Part shown: positions 1 through 6,684 of the stretch, in pieces | Position numbering within the stretch: position 1 is the stretch's first letter | Layout of the letters: every line of letters begins with the position of its first letter | From: WHSM01 sp050701635 | Lineage (GTDB): Bacteria > Actinomycetota > Actinomycetes > Mycobacteriales > Micromonosporaceae | Length of the DNA: 6,977 bases | Reading direction: 5' to 3' | NCBI GenBank assembly: GCA_050701635.1 | Contig: JBOGDF010000298.1 | Span: 1 to 6,977, forward strand | Notes under the pieces: generated by a model | What the model was told of the DNA's origin: nothing | The model's database searches: none | The model's input: the letters and a program-made list of their open reading frames with translations, nothing else | Translations under genes and position numbers: made by a program

Positions 1-1
1 C

Positions 2-1210
2 GGCTGGCTGGCGCCGGTGGCCGCCGCGGCGGCGGTGCTGGCGCTGGTGGCGACCGCGGGCGCCGTACCGTCCTGGTTCGCCGGCGGGACCGCGCCCGGG
101 GACGGCATCGGCCGTGCCACGCTGCCGGACCGGATCGCCGTACGGGACTGGCCGAACCACTTCCTGACCGCTTCGGTGGGCGACGCCCCGGCGGGCCCGG
201 CGATCGCGCTGTTCATGCAGGGCAACGGTGCCGGGATGCCGTTCAGCGACGGCAAGTACCTGGTCGTCGGGGCGAAGGAGAACAGCTTCCGGCGGGTGCT
301 CGGCGATCGGGCGCTGCTGTCGCCGGACGGCACCAAGGTGGCGTACGCCGACCAGGACTGGATCGGCGTGCTCGACCTGACCACCGGCGAGGACCACCTC
401 TACCAGGTGGCCGGCGTACGGCTGGCGATCCCGATGGCGTGGTCGCCGGACGGCCGGCGGATCGCTTACCGCGAGCTGGAAACCTGGGACGACCGCCGCC
501 CGGTGTACGACCGGGCGTGGGGGGTGCTGGACGTACGGTCCGGCCGGTCGGCCGAGCACCAGGGGAAGGACGGCATCGGTGGTGCCGCGTTCGCACCCGA
601 CGGCCGGCTGGCGCTGCAGGACGGGGAGCGTGTGGTGATCGTCGGCGACGACGGCCGCGAGCAGTCAGCGGTGCCGGTGCAGCCGGATCAGCTGCTTGCC
701 GGGCCCGCCGCCTGGTCACCGGACGGCAAGTGGATCGCCACCCTGACCGCCGACGAGAACGGCACCGGCACGGGGCCGGTTCGCACGAACTGGGTGCCGA
801 CCCCCGGGCAGCGTCCGGAGAGAGTGGGAATGATCGCTGGCGAGCTGGGCAACCGGACTTACGTGACGCCCTTCCTCGGATGGCGTACCTCCGAGTCGAT
901 CCTGGTGGCCCGGACTGATTCCCGTGGGCACACCACGATCGTCGAGACAACGGGCGGCGGTCTCGGCGGGCGGCGCGACAGAGTGCTGGCGACGTTCGAC
1001 GGCGACCCGCAGAGCGACGAGACCAGCGTGCACGACCTCCAGCTCGCCACCGGGCTGCTCGCCGACCTCGGGTACCGAGACGGCGGCGGCGCCGACCACG
1101 GCCCGTGGCCCGGCTGGCTCCGTACCCTGGTCATCCTGCTGGTGGCGGTGCCCGCCGCGCTGATCGTGTGGCGGCGCCGGGTGCGGGCGGCCAGGCGCAC
1201 GACGTCGTGA
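2..1210 (+). CDS. Membrane-anchored PD40/WD40-like beta-propeller protein, 5' partial
   Basis: The reading frame is open from the window edge. A GTG at 17 could be a start, but the hydrophobic stretch already begins upstream of it (residues WLAPV precede it), so the true start is probably outside the window. Numbering from the GTG at 17, a hydrophobic segment spans about residues 1-20. A beta-propeller domain follows with PD40-type SPDG/APDG turns at about residues 102, 143, 193 and 234, three of them in WSPDG or FAPDG form. A second hydrophobic helix lies at about 369-385, followed by an Arg-rich tail (WRRRVRAARR). The likely topology is an extracytoplasmic propeller between two membrane helices, with both ends in the cytoplasm. 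PD40 repeats are known from TolB-like and surface proteins and usually mediate binding rather than catalysis. In actinobacteria such genes often follow a sigma-factor gene, but that cannot be seen here. No enzymatic motif was recognised. The fold is fairly sure; the function is unknown. Confidence 0.8.
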   Translation, partial: GWLAPVAAAAAVLALVATAGAVPSWFAGGTAPGDGIGRATLPDRIAVRDWPNHFLTASVGDAPAGPAIALFMQGNGAGMPFSDGKYLVVGAKENSFRRVLGDRALLSPDGTKVAYADQDWIGVLDLTTGEDHLYQVAGVRLAIPMAWSPDGRRIAYRELETWDDRRPVYDRAWGVLDVRSGRSAEHQGKDGIGGAAFAPDGRLALQDGERVVIVGDDGREQSAVPVQPDQLLAGPAAWSPDGKWIATLTADENGTGTGPVRTNWVPTPGQRPERVGMIAGELGNRTYVTPFLGWRTSESILVARTDSRGHTTIVETTGGGLGGRRDRVLATFDGDPQSDETSVHDLQLATGLLADLGYRDGGGADHGPWPGWLRTLVILLVAVPAALIVWRRRVRAARRTTS

Positions 1211-1237
1211 CCCGCGGCCAGTAGCCGTGCTGCTGAC

Positions 1238-1269
1238 GGTGGGCGGCCCGCTGACGCGGACCGCCCGCC
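1238..1269 (+). terminator. Hairpin terminator, first of a tandem pair
   Basis: A 9-bp outer stem (GGTGGGCGG at 1238-1246 with CCGCCCGCC at 1261-1269, one G-U pair) continues past a C/A mismatch into CCGC/GCGG around a TGAC loop. It starts 28 bases after the stop of the propeller gene. There is no long U-tract, as is common for actinobacterial hairpin terminators. It could also act on transcripts from the convergent gene at 1345-1776. Confidence 0.65.
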
Positions 1270-1310
1270 GTACCCAACAGTGGGCGGCCCGCTGACGCGG
1301 ACCGCCCACC
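1239..1310. repeat. Tandem 31-bp direct repeat carrying the two terminator hairpins
   Basis: The 31-base unit at 1239-1269 recurs at 1280-1310 with a single difference at unit position 29 (G to A), giving a 41-base period. The change turns a G-U pair in the first hairpin into an A-U pair in the second, so pairing is kept. This looks like a local duplication of a terminator. Confidence 0.85.
1280..1309. terminator. Hairpin terminator, second of a tandem pair
   Basis: GTGGGCGG at 1280-1287 pairs perfectly with CCGCCCAC at 1302-1309. The inner CCGC-TGAC-GCGG hairpin is the same as in the first copy. The site is 35 bases beyond the stop codon of the minus-strand gene at 1345, so it is placed to end transcription from both directions. 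Confidence 0.65.
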
Positions 1311-1344
1311 GTTCAACCGTTACCCGCGGTCAGCCGGAAACAGC

Positions 1345-1776
1345 TCAGCCGCAGTTGCCGAAGCCGCGGCTGGCGGTGCCGGTGTCAGTGGCGTTGCCGC
1401 CGTACACGGCTCCGCTGTACGCGACGCACTTGCCGGGCGCGTACAGGGTGGCGCCGTCGCTGTAGTAGCGCCACTTGCCGGACACGTACTCCGAGCGTCC
1501 GTCGCTGACCCGCAGCGTGGCCGTGAGGGTGGCGTACCGGCCGAGGTAATTACGGGTCATCACGCAGTTCTTCCCGGTGTCCGGGTTGTACCAGAGCTCG
1601 ACCTGGCCGATCGGGTCGTCCACCCGGTTGTAGATGGTCCTCTTGCCGTCGCTCACGATGAACCCGTAGCAGCGCGGCTCGTCCGACGCGCTCGCCACCG
1701 TGGTGGTGACGGCGGCGCCGCCGGCGACCAGCGCCAGCGCCGCCAGGGTGGTGGCGACTATCCGGTTCCGCTTCAT
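1345..1776 (-). CDS. Secreted four-cysteine protein, spore-associated protein A (SapA)-like
   Basis: The product has 143 residues. A typical Sec signal peptide is seen: basic MKRNR, a hydrophobic core at about 6-23, then a small-residue cleavage site, ASA before SDEP, predicted after residue 30. The mature part is about 113 residues with four cysteines (C36, C71, C117, C142), enough for two disulfides and consistent with an exported domain. The segment TGKNCVMTRN, the GKCVAYSG segment and the terminal GNCG resemble Streptomyces SapA-type proteins, which are small secreted or spore-associated proteins of unknown biochemical role. This assignment comes from recalled pattern similarity, not a search. 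The ATG start is supported by an AGGAG ribosome site 5 bases upstream. The gene faces the propeller gene and lies downstream of acs, separated from it by a strong terminator, so it is probably its own transcription unit. Confidence is high for a secreted protein and moderate for the family. Confidence 0.85.
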   Translation of the reverse strand: MKRNRIVATTLAALALVAGGAAVTTTVASASDEPRCYGFIVSDGKRTIYNRVDDPIGQVELWYNPDTGKNCVMTRNYLGRYATLTATLRVSDGRSEYVSGKWRYYSDGATLYAPGKCVAYSGAVYGGNATDTGTASRGFGNCG

Positions 1777-1780
1777 GATG

Positions 1781-1789
1781 TCTCCTCTT
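1781..1789 (-). promoter_or_regulatory. Ribosome binding site of the SapA-like gene
   Basis: On the minus strand AAGAGGAGA lies 4 bases before the ATG at 1776. It is a strong Shine-Dalgarno sequence and fixes the start. Its upstream edge touches a stem described in the next entry. Confidence 0.75.
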
Positions 1790-1850
1790 CGTCAGGCCCG
1801 CGGGCCCCCGTGGTGCCCGATGTCGGGCTGAGCAGAGCCCATCCTGACGA
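1789..1850 (-). promoter_or_regulatory. Possible structured 5' leader abutting the ribosome site
   Basis: On the minus strand TCGTCAGG (from 1850 to 1843) is exactly complementary to CCTGACGA (from 1796 to 1789), and the latter runs straight into the Shine-Dalgarno region. Enclosed between these arms is a 6-bp hairpin GCCCGA-CA-TCGGGC (1815-1828). A competing 5-bp hairpin, GGGCT with AGCCC, shares the same GCCC strand. The arrangement could be a cis-acting RNA that controls access to the ribosome site, or the outer repeat could be a protein operator. It matches no riboswitch class I know. The transcription start is not identified, so whether the whole leader is transcribed is unknown. Confidence 0.35.
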
Positions 1851-1876
1851 GGCGTACTCATAAATCGCTCACAAGC

Positions 1877-1912
1877 CACCGCGCCCCCCACCGAACGGTG
1901 AGGGGCGCGGTG
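1877..1912 (-). terminator. Strong hairpin terminator of acs
   Basis: CACCGCGCCCC (1877-1887) pairs perfectly with GGGGCGCGGTG (1902-1912). After one C/A mismatch, a further 5 bp (CACCG/CGGTG) closes around AA. It begins 12 bases after the acs stop codon. The minus-strand sequence beyond it is moderately AT-rich (a GATTTATG stretch), without a true U-tract. It isolates acs from the SapA-like gene. Confidence 0.8.
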
Positions 1913-1924
1913 AGCGGAACCGCT

Positions 1925-3907
<1,983 letters not shown>

Positions 3908-4005
3908 CAGCCCCGGACTCCCTCAATACGGTTACGCCTTGGTTTCCGCCCAACCTATCGGCGCCGGCCGGCGTACGCGAGGCAGGTTGCCGCAAGCGGC
4001 CGGTG

Positions 4006-4025
4006 ACGTGCGATGAACGGCACGT
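4006..4025. repeat. Inverted repeat in the divergent acs / Fic-like intergenic region
   Basis: ACGTGC at 4006-4011 and GCACGT at 4020-4025 form a dyad with an 8-base spacer between the two divergent genes. It could be an operator. It does not fit the CRP/GlxR pattern (GTG-N8-CAC), because the GTG and CAC here are 10 bases apart. Arms of 6 bp can occur by chance in GC-rich DNA. Confidence 0.3.
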
Positions 4026-4063
4026 GTCCCGCGACGGCCGGCCGGCACTCCGACGGCGCCGGG

Positions 4064-4069
4064 TAGCGT
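4064..4069 (+). promoter_or_regulatory. -10 element for a leaderless Fic-like transcript
   Basis: TAGCGT matches the actinobacterial TANNNT -10 pattern and ends 6 bases before the GTG at 4076, so transcription would begin at or next to the start codon. No Shine-Dalgarno sequence is visible. The TAG is also an in-frame stop, which excludes any start further upstream. No good -35 was found. Confidence 0.45.
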
Positions 4070-4075
4070 GGCGGC

Positions 4076-4831
4076 GTGGCCGTACCGACGACTGATCCGC
4101 TGGCACCGCTGCTGGAGCTGGCGGGCGTGGCAGAGGCGTTCGCCGAGGCCCGCGCCGCGGTGGACCGGGCGCTGGGGCACCGGGCGCTGCGCCGGCAGGG
4201 CGGTCCGTTGGCCGCCGAGGCGGCGCTCGTCGCGGCCCAGGCGTCTGCCGCCCTGGAAGGCAGCGACTTCGAGCTGGAAGAGATTCGCGGGGGTACGGTG
4301 ACCGACCCCGTCGTCCAGGGTGCGCTGCGGGTCACCGAGGCGGTGCCGCGACTGGCCGACCAGTGGCCACGGGCCCCGCTGCAGGTGCTCGCCAAGCTGC
4401 ACGTCTTCGCCGCCCGGGGCCTGGCCGCCGAGCCCGAGCTGGGCCGCCCGACCGGCGCCGCCGCCCCCGACCTGTCGGCTCGGCTGGACGCCCTGGCGAA
4501 GCTGGTCGCCGGCGCCACCTCTGCACCGGCGCTGCTGGTCGCCGCGATCGTGCACGCCGAGCTGCTGGCGGTACGCCCGTTCGCCACCGCAAACGGCGTG
4601 GTGGCCCGCGCCGCCGCCCGATTGACCCTGGTGGAGCGCGGCCTGGACCCCCGCGCGCTGATCGTCCCCGAGGTCGGCCACCTGGCCCGGCAACCCGAGT
4701 ACGTGGGCGCCGCCGGCGCGTACGCCACCGGCACCCCGGACGGCCTGCGCTCCTGGCTCAGGCACTACGCGACCGCGGTCTCCCTCGGCGCCGAGCAGAC
4801 CGTGACGATCGCCGGCCGCCTCACCGGCTGA
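4076..4831 (+). CDS. Fic-fold protein with degenerate catalytic motif
   Basis: The product has 251 residues and is mostly alpha-helical and Ala-rich. ASAALEG at 57-63 (followed by a DFELEEI helix) resembles the SxxxEG inhibitory-type motif found N-terminal to many Fic domains. LAKLHVFA at 106-112 resembles the conserved Fic helix before the active site. The segment HAELLAVRPFATANGVVAR (160-178) aligns with the Fic motif HxFx(D/E)GNGRxxR. However, the catalytic His is Arg167, the Asp/Glu is Thr171, the first Gly is Ala172 and the nucleotide-binding Arg is Val175. Only the Phe, Asn-Gly and last Arg remain. Canonical Fic enzymes transfer AMP or other phosphate-containing groups to protein hydroxyls. 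With these losses the usual chemistry is unlikely, and a binding or structural role is plausible. I recall similar actinobacterial proteins, sometimes labelled oxidoreductase, with an RPF-type motif, so this may be a conserved subfamily rather than decay. The GTG start is fixed by an in-frame TAG at 4064. The gene diverges from acs and may be leaderless. Confidence 0.85.
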   Translation: MAVPTTDPLAPLLELAGVAEAFAEARAAVDRALGHRALRRQGGPLAAEAALVAAQASAALEGSDFELEEIRGGTVTDPVVQGALRVTEAVPRLADQWPRAPLQVLAKLHVFAARGLAAEPELGRPTGAAAPDLSARLDALAKLVAGATSAPALLVAAIVHAELLAVRPFATANGVVARAAARLTLVERGLDPRALIVPEVGHLARQPEYVGAAGAYATGTPDGLRSWLRHYATAVSLGAEQTVTIAGRLTG

Positions 4832-4841
4832 CGTACGACAA

Positions 4842-4875
4842 CGGCGCCTCCCGCCCGAGTAGGCAGAAGGCGCCG
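4842..4875. terminator. Hairpin terminator between convergent genes
   Basis: CGGCGCCT at 4842-4849 pairs perfectly with AGGCGCCG at 4868-4875, with a small inner GCC/GGC pairing in the loop. It lies 10 bases after the Fic-like stop and 16 bases beyond the stop of the minus-strand gene at 4892, so it probably serves both. Confidence 0.65.
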
Positions 4876-4891
4876 CGACGCGTACGCGAGG

Positions 4892-5212
4892 TCAGCCCTG
4901 CGGCGGCAGCGCCTCCGCGGGAGCCGGCTCCGGCTGCGCCTTGCGGGACTGGAACCACTCCCAGACCGCCTTGCCGGCCAGGATGAACGGCAGCAGCGCG
5001 ATGTAGAAGTTGATGATGATCCAGCCGCCGAACAGCAGCACCCAGCCGGCCCAGCCGGCGATCGCAAGGCCCAGGATCGCGCCACCGACGCGCCACAGCG
5101 CGCTCTTGCCGGGCAGCAGCGACACGACGAACAGCAGCAGGCCGCCGATGGCGTAGAGCGCGAGCACGGTGGTGCCGAACCCGCCGTCGAGGTTCATTTC
5201 TGCGTAGTGCAT
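4892..5212 (-). CDS. Small integral membrane protein of unknown function
   Basis: The product has 106 residues. Three hydrophobic helices are visible at about residues 15-33, 41-60 and 62-84. The last two are nearly continuous (GWAGWVLLFGGWIIINFYIALLPF). A short charged tail follows (EWFQSRKAQPEPAPAEALPPQG) and is Pro/Ala-rich. By the positive-inside rule the SRK tail is probably cytoplasmic. No cysteine, metal-binding or catalytic motif was seen and no family was recognised. The ATG at 5212 is preferred over the internal Met6 (5197), because GGAG lies 6 bases upstream of the former and nothing comparable precedes the latter. It lies 94 bases after the oxidoreductase gene on the same strand and has its own candidate promoter in that gap, so it may be transcribed separately. 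Confidence 0.8.
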   Translation of the reverse strand: MHYAEMNLDGGFGTTVLALYAIGGLLLFVVSLLPGKSALWRVGGAILGLAIAGWAGWVLLFGGWIIINFYIALLPFILAGKAVWEWFQSRKAQPEPAPAEALPPQG

Positions 5213-5263
5213 CCAGATCTCCGAGGGGTGTCAGAAATTGCCGGCCGAGCGACCGGGCGACAA

Positions 5264-5293
5264 AGTTTAGGGCACCCCGCGAGCGTATGTTGC
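5264..5293 (-). promoter_or_regulatory. Candidate promoter of the small membrane protein gene
   Basis: On the minus strand GCAACA (5293-5288) and TAAACT (5269-5264) are separated by 18 bases. The -10 fits TANNNT well; the -35 matches the consensus only in its last three bases. It lies in a locally AT-richer patch, about 50 bases before the start codon, leaving room for the visible Shine-Dalgarno site. Confidence 0.4.
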
Positions 5294-5306
5294 CCCGGCA
5301 AGTCGG

Positions 5307-6164
5307 TCAGCGGGGCATCAGCCGGGCGGCGACTTCGTGCGGCGGCATGCTGTCGGTCACAGTCTCCGGGCTGGCCTCCGCGAGCTGACCCTGAGTGATG
5401 GCGGCGTACACCTGGGCCATGGCATTGAACAGGGCAGGGCTGAGGCCGGCGGCACCCTGCGTAGCCGCGATCTCCCGCATCTCCGGTACGAAACGCGGCG
5501 ACTTGCTGGCCGCCAGCGCCACCCGGTACGCGGGGTCGAAGCCGAGCCCGTCGGTGAGATCCTGCATCACCGGCTCCAGTACGCCGTAGTGGTCGGCGGT
5601 GAGCATGGCGTGGGCGCACAGCGCGGTCAGCCCCTTGTAGACGCTCGCGGTGCACATCTTGAGCGCGCTGGCGCTGCCGACGGCGCCGCCGACCACGCGT
5701 GGCCGTACGTTGGTCCACGGCAGCTCGACCACCTGCCTGGCGCGGCGGCCGGAGAAGTAGAGCAGCGCCCCGGGGCGTACGTGCGGCGGGGCACCCGAGA
5801 TCGCGCCGTCGACCAGCTCCAGCCCGGACCGCCGCAGCACCTCGGAGACCGTACGGAGGGTCACCGGCGACACCGCGTTCAGGTCGACCACCAACGGCGT
5901 GGCGTGGGTACGCAACGCCGCCGCGGCGATCGCCACCGCGTTGTCGACGGCGGCCGCCGGAGGGATCACCGAGAGCACGACGTCCGATGTGGACACCACG
6001 GCTTCGAGGCTGTCGAGCACCTTGAGATCGGCGCGCGCCGCCAGTCGCCTGGTACGCCGTGACCGGCCGGCGATCGTGGTCACCACCCGGGCGCCACCGG
6101 CCGCCAGGACCTGCCCCAGCCCGCTTCCCATGTGTCCCGGACTCAGCACGCCCACCGTCACCAT
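5307..6164 (-). CDS. NAD(P)-binding 6-phosphogluconate-dehydrogenase-like oxidoreductase (DUF1932 type)
   Basis: From the ATG at 6164 the product has 285 residues. Residues 1-30 form the first Rossmann beta-alpha-beta unit, with VGVLSPGHMGSGLG as the dinucleotide loop. The usual first Gly of GxGxMG is Ser8 here. VIPPAAAVDN is at about 67-75, DLNAVSP at 94-100, and DGAISGAPP at 119-127, matching the substrate-binding D-x-x-x-SG motif of beta-hydroxyacid dehydrogenases. GSASALKMCTASVYKG at 163-178 places Lys169 where the family has its catalytic lysine. The region from about 190 resembles the DUF1932 C-terminal domain of putative 6-phosphogluconate-dehydrogenase-like proteins. The substrate cannot be read from the sequence; a 2- or 3-hydroxyacid is likely from the family. 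A longer form from an ATG at 6185 is possible. The start at 6164 is preferred because the Rossmann strand begins right there and a TANNNT element sits 6 bases upstream, as for a leaderless transcript. Confidence 0.88.
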   Translation of the reverse strand: MVTVGVLSPGHMGSGLGQVLAAGGARVVTTIAGRSRRTRRLAARADLKVLDSLEAVVSTSDVVLSVIPPAAAVDNAVAIAAAALRTHATPLVVDLNAVSPVTLRTVSEVLRRSGLELVDGAISGAPPHVRPGALLYFSGRRARQVVELPWTNVRPRVVGGAVGSASALKMCTASVYKGLTALCAHAMLTADHYGVLEPVMQDLTDGLGFDPAYRVALAASKSPRFVPEMREIAATQGAAGLSPALFNAMAQVYAAITQGQLAEASPETVTDSMPPHEVAARLMPR

Positions 6165-6170
6165 GCGCCG

Positions 6171-6176
6171 ATGGTA
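6171..6176 (-). promoter_or_regulatory. -10 element for a leaderless oxidoreductase transcript
   Basis: On the minus strand TACCAT ends 6 bases before the ATG at 6164, the same spacing as TAGCGT before the GTG at 4076. No Shine-Dalgarno is seen before that ATG. The -35 region is not convincing, so this rests on the -10 spacing and the Rossmann-fold start. Confidence 0.4.
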
Positions 6177-6240
6177 GATCGACATCCAGCTATGACGGGA
6201 GAGTCGTCCTGCGCCGCGGGATCGCGCCCGGCGCGCCTGA

Positions 6241-6263
6241 GCGGGGTGCCGGCGCGGGGTGCC
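6241..6263. repeat. Short direct repeat
   Basis: GCGGGGTGCC occurs at 6241-6250 and again at 6254-6263, with 3 bases between. It might be a paired protein-binding site upstream of the oxidoreductase gene, or chance in GC-rich DNA. Confidence 0.35.
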
Positions 6264-6273
6264 CGGGACACGA

Positions 6274-6303
6274 GGACGGCGCCCCCGCTCGGGAGCGCCG
6301 TCT
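6274..6303. terminator. Orphan terminator-like hairpin
   Basis: GACGGCGC at 6275-6282 pairs perfectly with GCGCCGTC at 6295-6302, extended by a G-U pair outside. Past a C/A mismatch, CCC/GGG closes a GCTC loop. It is as strong as the gene-end hairpins in this window but follows no recognisable gene on either strand. It might end a small RNA, an antisense transcript, or the remnant of a lost gene. Confidence 0.45.
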
Positions 6304-6548
6304 CAGTACATCCGGCCCGGGTTACCAAGCGTGCAACTCTTACGTCGAGGCGGTGACACAATGCCGATCTAACGACTCTGTCCCGACTCGACACGCCTCC
6401 CGCGGCTGGTCGCGCGTGGGTGCCCGGCGGTTGTACACGGAGCCGATCTGAGAGGGGGAACGTAGCCCACTCGCCTTATCAGGTCCGCATCCCCATTGAA
6501 CGCCGTCCGTCCCCAAGATCGCCAGCGGTTCCGGGATGTCGATCTTCT

Positions 6549-6564
6549 GTACGGCACGCCGTAC
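6549..6564. repeat. 16-bp dyad, candidate operator
   Basis: GTACGGC at 6549-6555 and GCCGTAC at 6558-6564 form a perfect 7-bp inverted repeat around AC. It lies about 84 bases upstream of the -35 of the iron-box promoter. The short spacer favours a dimeric regulator over an RNA hairpin. GTAC is common in this genome, which lowers its significance. Confidence 0.3.
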
Positions 6565-6647
6565 CGCCGATTAGGTGCGATCGTGGGACGCAGCGGACAG
6601 CGCTGGCCCGGCAGGGGAAATTGTGGTGGCGGTTACGGCGGTTCCGG

Positions 6648-6676
6648 TTGATAGATAGGTAAGGCTTACCTAAGCT
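6648..6676 (+). promoter_or_regulatory. Strong promoter of the iron-regulated gene
   Basis: TTGATA (6648-6653), a 17-base spacer and TAAGCT (6671-6676) form a near-consensus housekeeping promoter. The -10 ends 8 bases before the ATG at 6685, so the transcript should begin within a base or two of the start codon. No Shine-Dalgarno is present, consistent with a leaderless mRNA. Confidence 0.7.
6655..6673. promoter_or_regulatory. Iron box (DtxR/IdeR/DmdR-type operator)
   Basis: The 19-mer ATAGGTAAGGCTTACCTAA differs from the classical iron box TTAGGTTAGGCTAACCTAA at only three positions. Its core is a perfect inverted repeat, TAGGTAAG-G-CTTACCTA (6656-6672). It fills the promoter spacer and overlaps the first bases of the -10, so an iron-loaded DtxR-family repressor bound here would block RNA polymerase. 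Known actinobacterial siderophore genes are controlled this way. The repressor gene is not in the window. Confidence 0.85.
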
Positions 6677-6684
6677 AACCGATC

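Larger units (their letters stand above)
6165..6647. other. Long, mostly non-coding divergent intergenic region
   Basis: No open frame here looks like a real protein. Candidates on either strand are Arg/Ser/Pro-rich, lack ribosome sites and resemble no family. From about 6300 onward the sequence is less GC-rich than the genes and lacks the third-position G/C bias of coding DNA. Apart from the repeat, hairpin and dyad listed separately, and the repeated octamer GCCGATCT at 6363 and 6442, I see nothing. A small RNA cannot be excluded. Confidence 0.6.

Noticed and set aside
1843..1876. TTGTGA and CAGGAT on the minus strand as a promoter for the SapA-like gene
   Set aside because: The spacing is 22 bases, too long for a normal promoter, and no other pair of elements fits.
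3920..3965. TTGGGC and CGTATT on the minus strand as the acs promoter
   Set aside because: The spacing of about 17 is acceptable but the -10 matches poorly, so I do not call it.
3932..4765. 277- and 259-residue open frames on the minus strand opposite the Fic-like gene
   Set aside because: They are low-complexity Ala/Ser/Gly/Arg shadow frames without ribosome sites. The plus-strand frame has recognisable Fic features and proper codon bias.
5291..5317. 7-bp stem TGCCCCG/CGGGGCA as terminator of the oxidoreductase gene
   Set aside because: It overlaps the end of the coding sequence and the candidate -35 of the next gene. It is short and has no U-tract, so it is not a convincing terminator.
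5337..6062. 241-residue plus-strand frame opposite the oxidoreductase
   Set aside because: It is a His/Arg/Gly-rich antisense shadow. The minus-strand frame has a clear Rossmann fold and catalytic-lysine region.
6158..6394. 78-residue minus-strand frame upstream of the oxidoreductase
   Set aside because: It overlaps the oxidoreductase start in another frame, has no ribosome site and is Arg/Ser-rich without family resemblance.
6301..6660. Possible tRNA or other known structured RNA
   Set aside because: I looked for a GGTTCGAATCC-type T-arm and cloverleaf pairing. Only isolated GGTTCC and GGTTAC strings occur, without flanking stems.
6420..6662. 80-residue plus-strand frame before the iron box
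   Set aside because: It is Arg/Ser/Pro-rich, has no third-position G/C bias and runs through the promoter -35. The purine-rich GAGAGGGGGA inside it is followed by no usable start codon.
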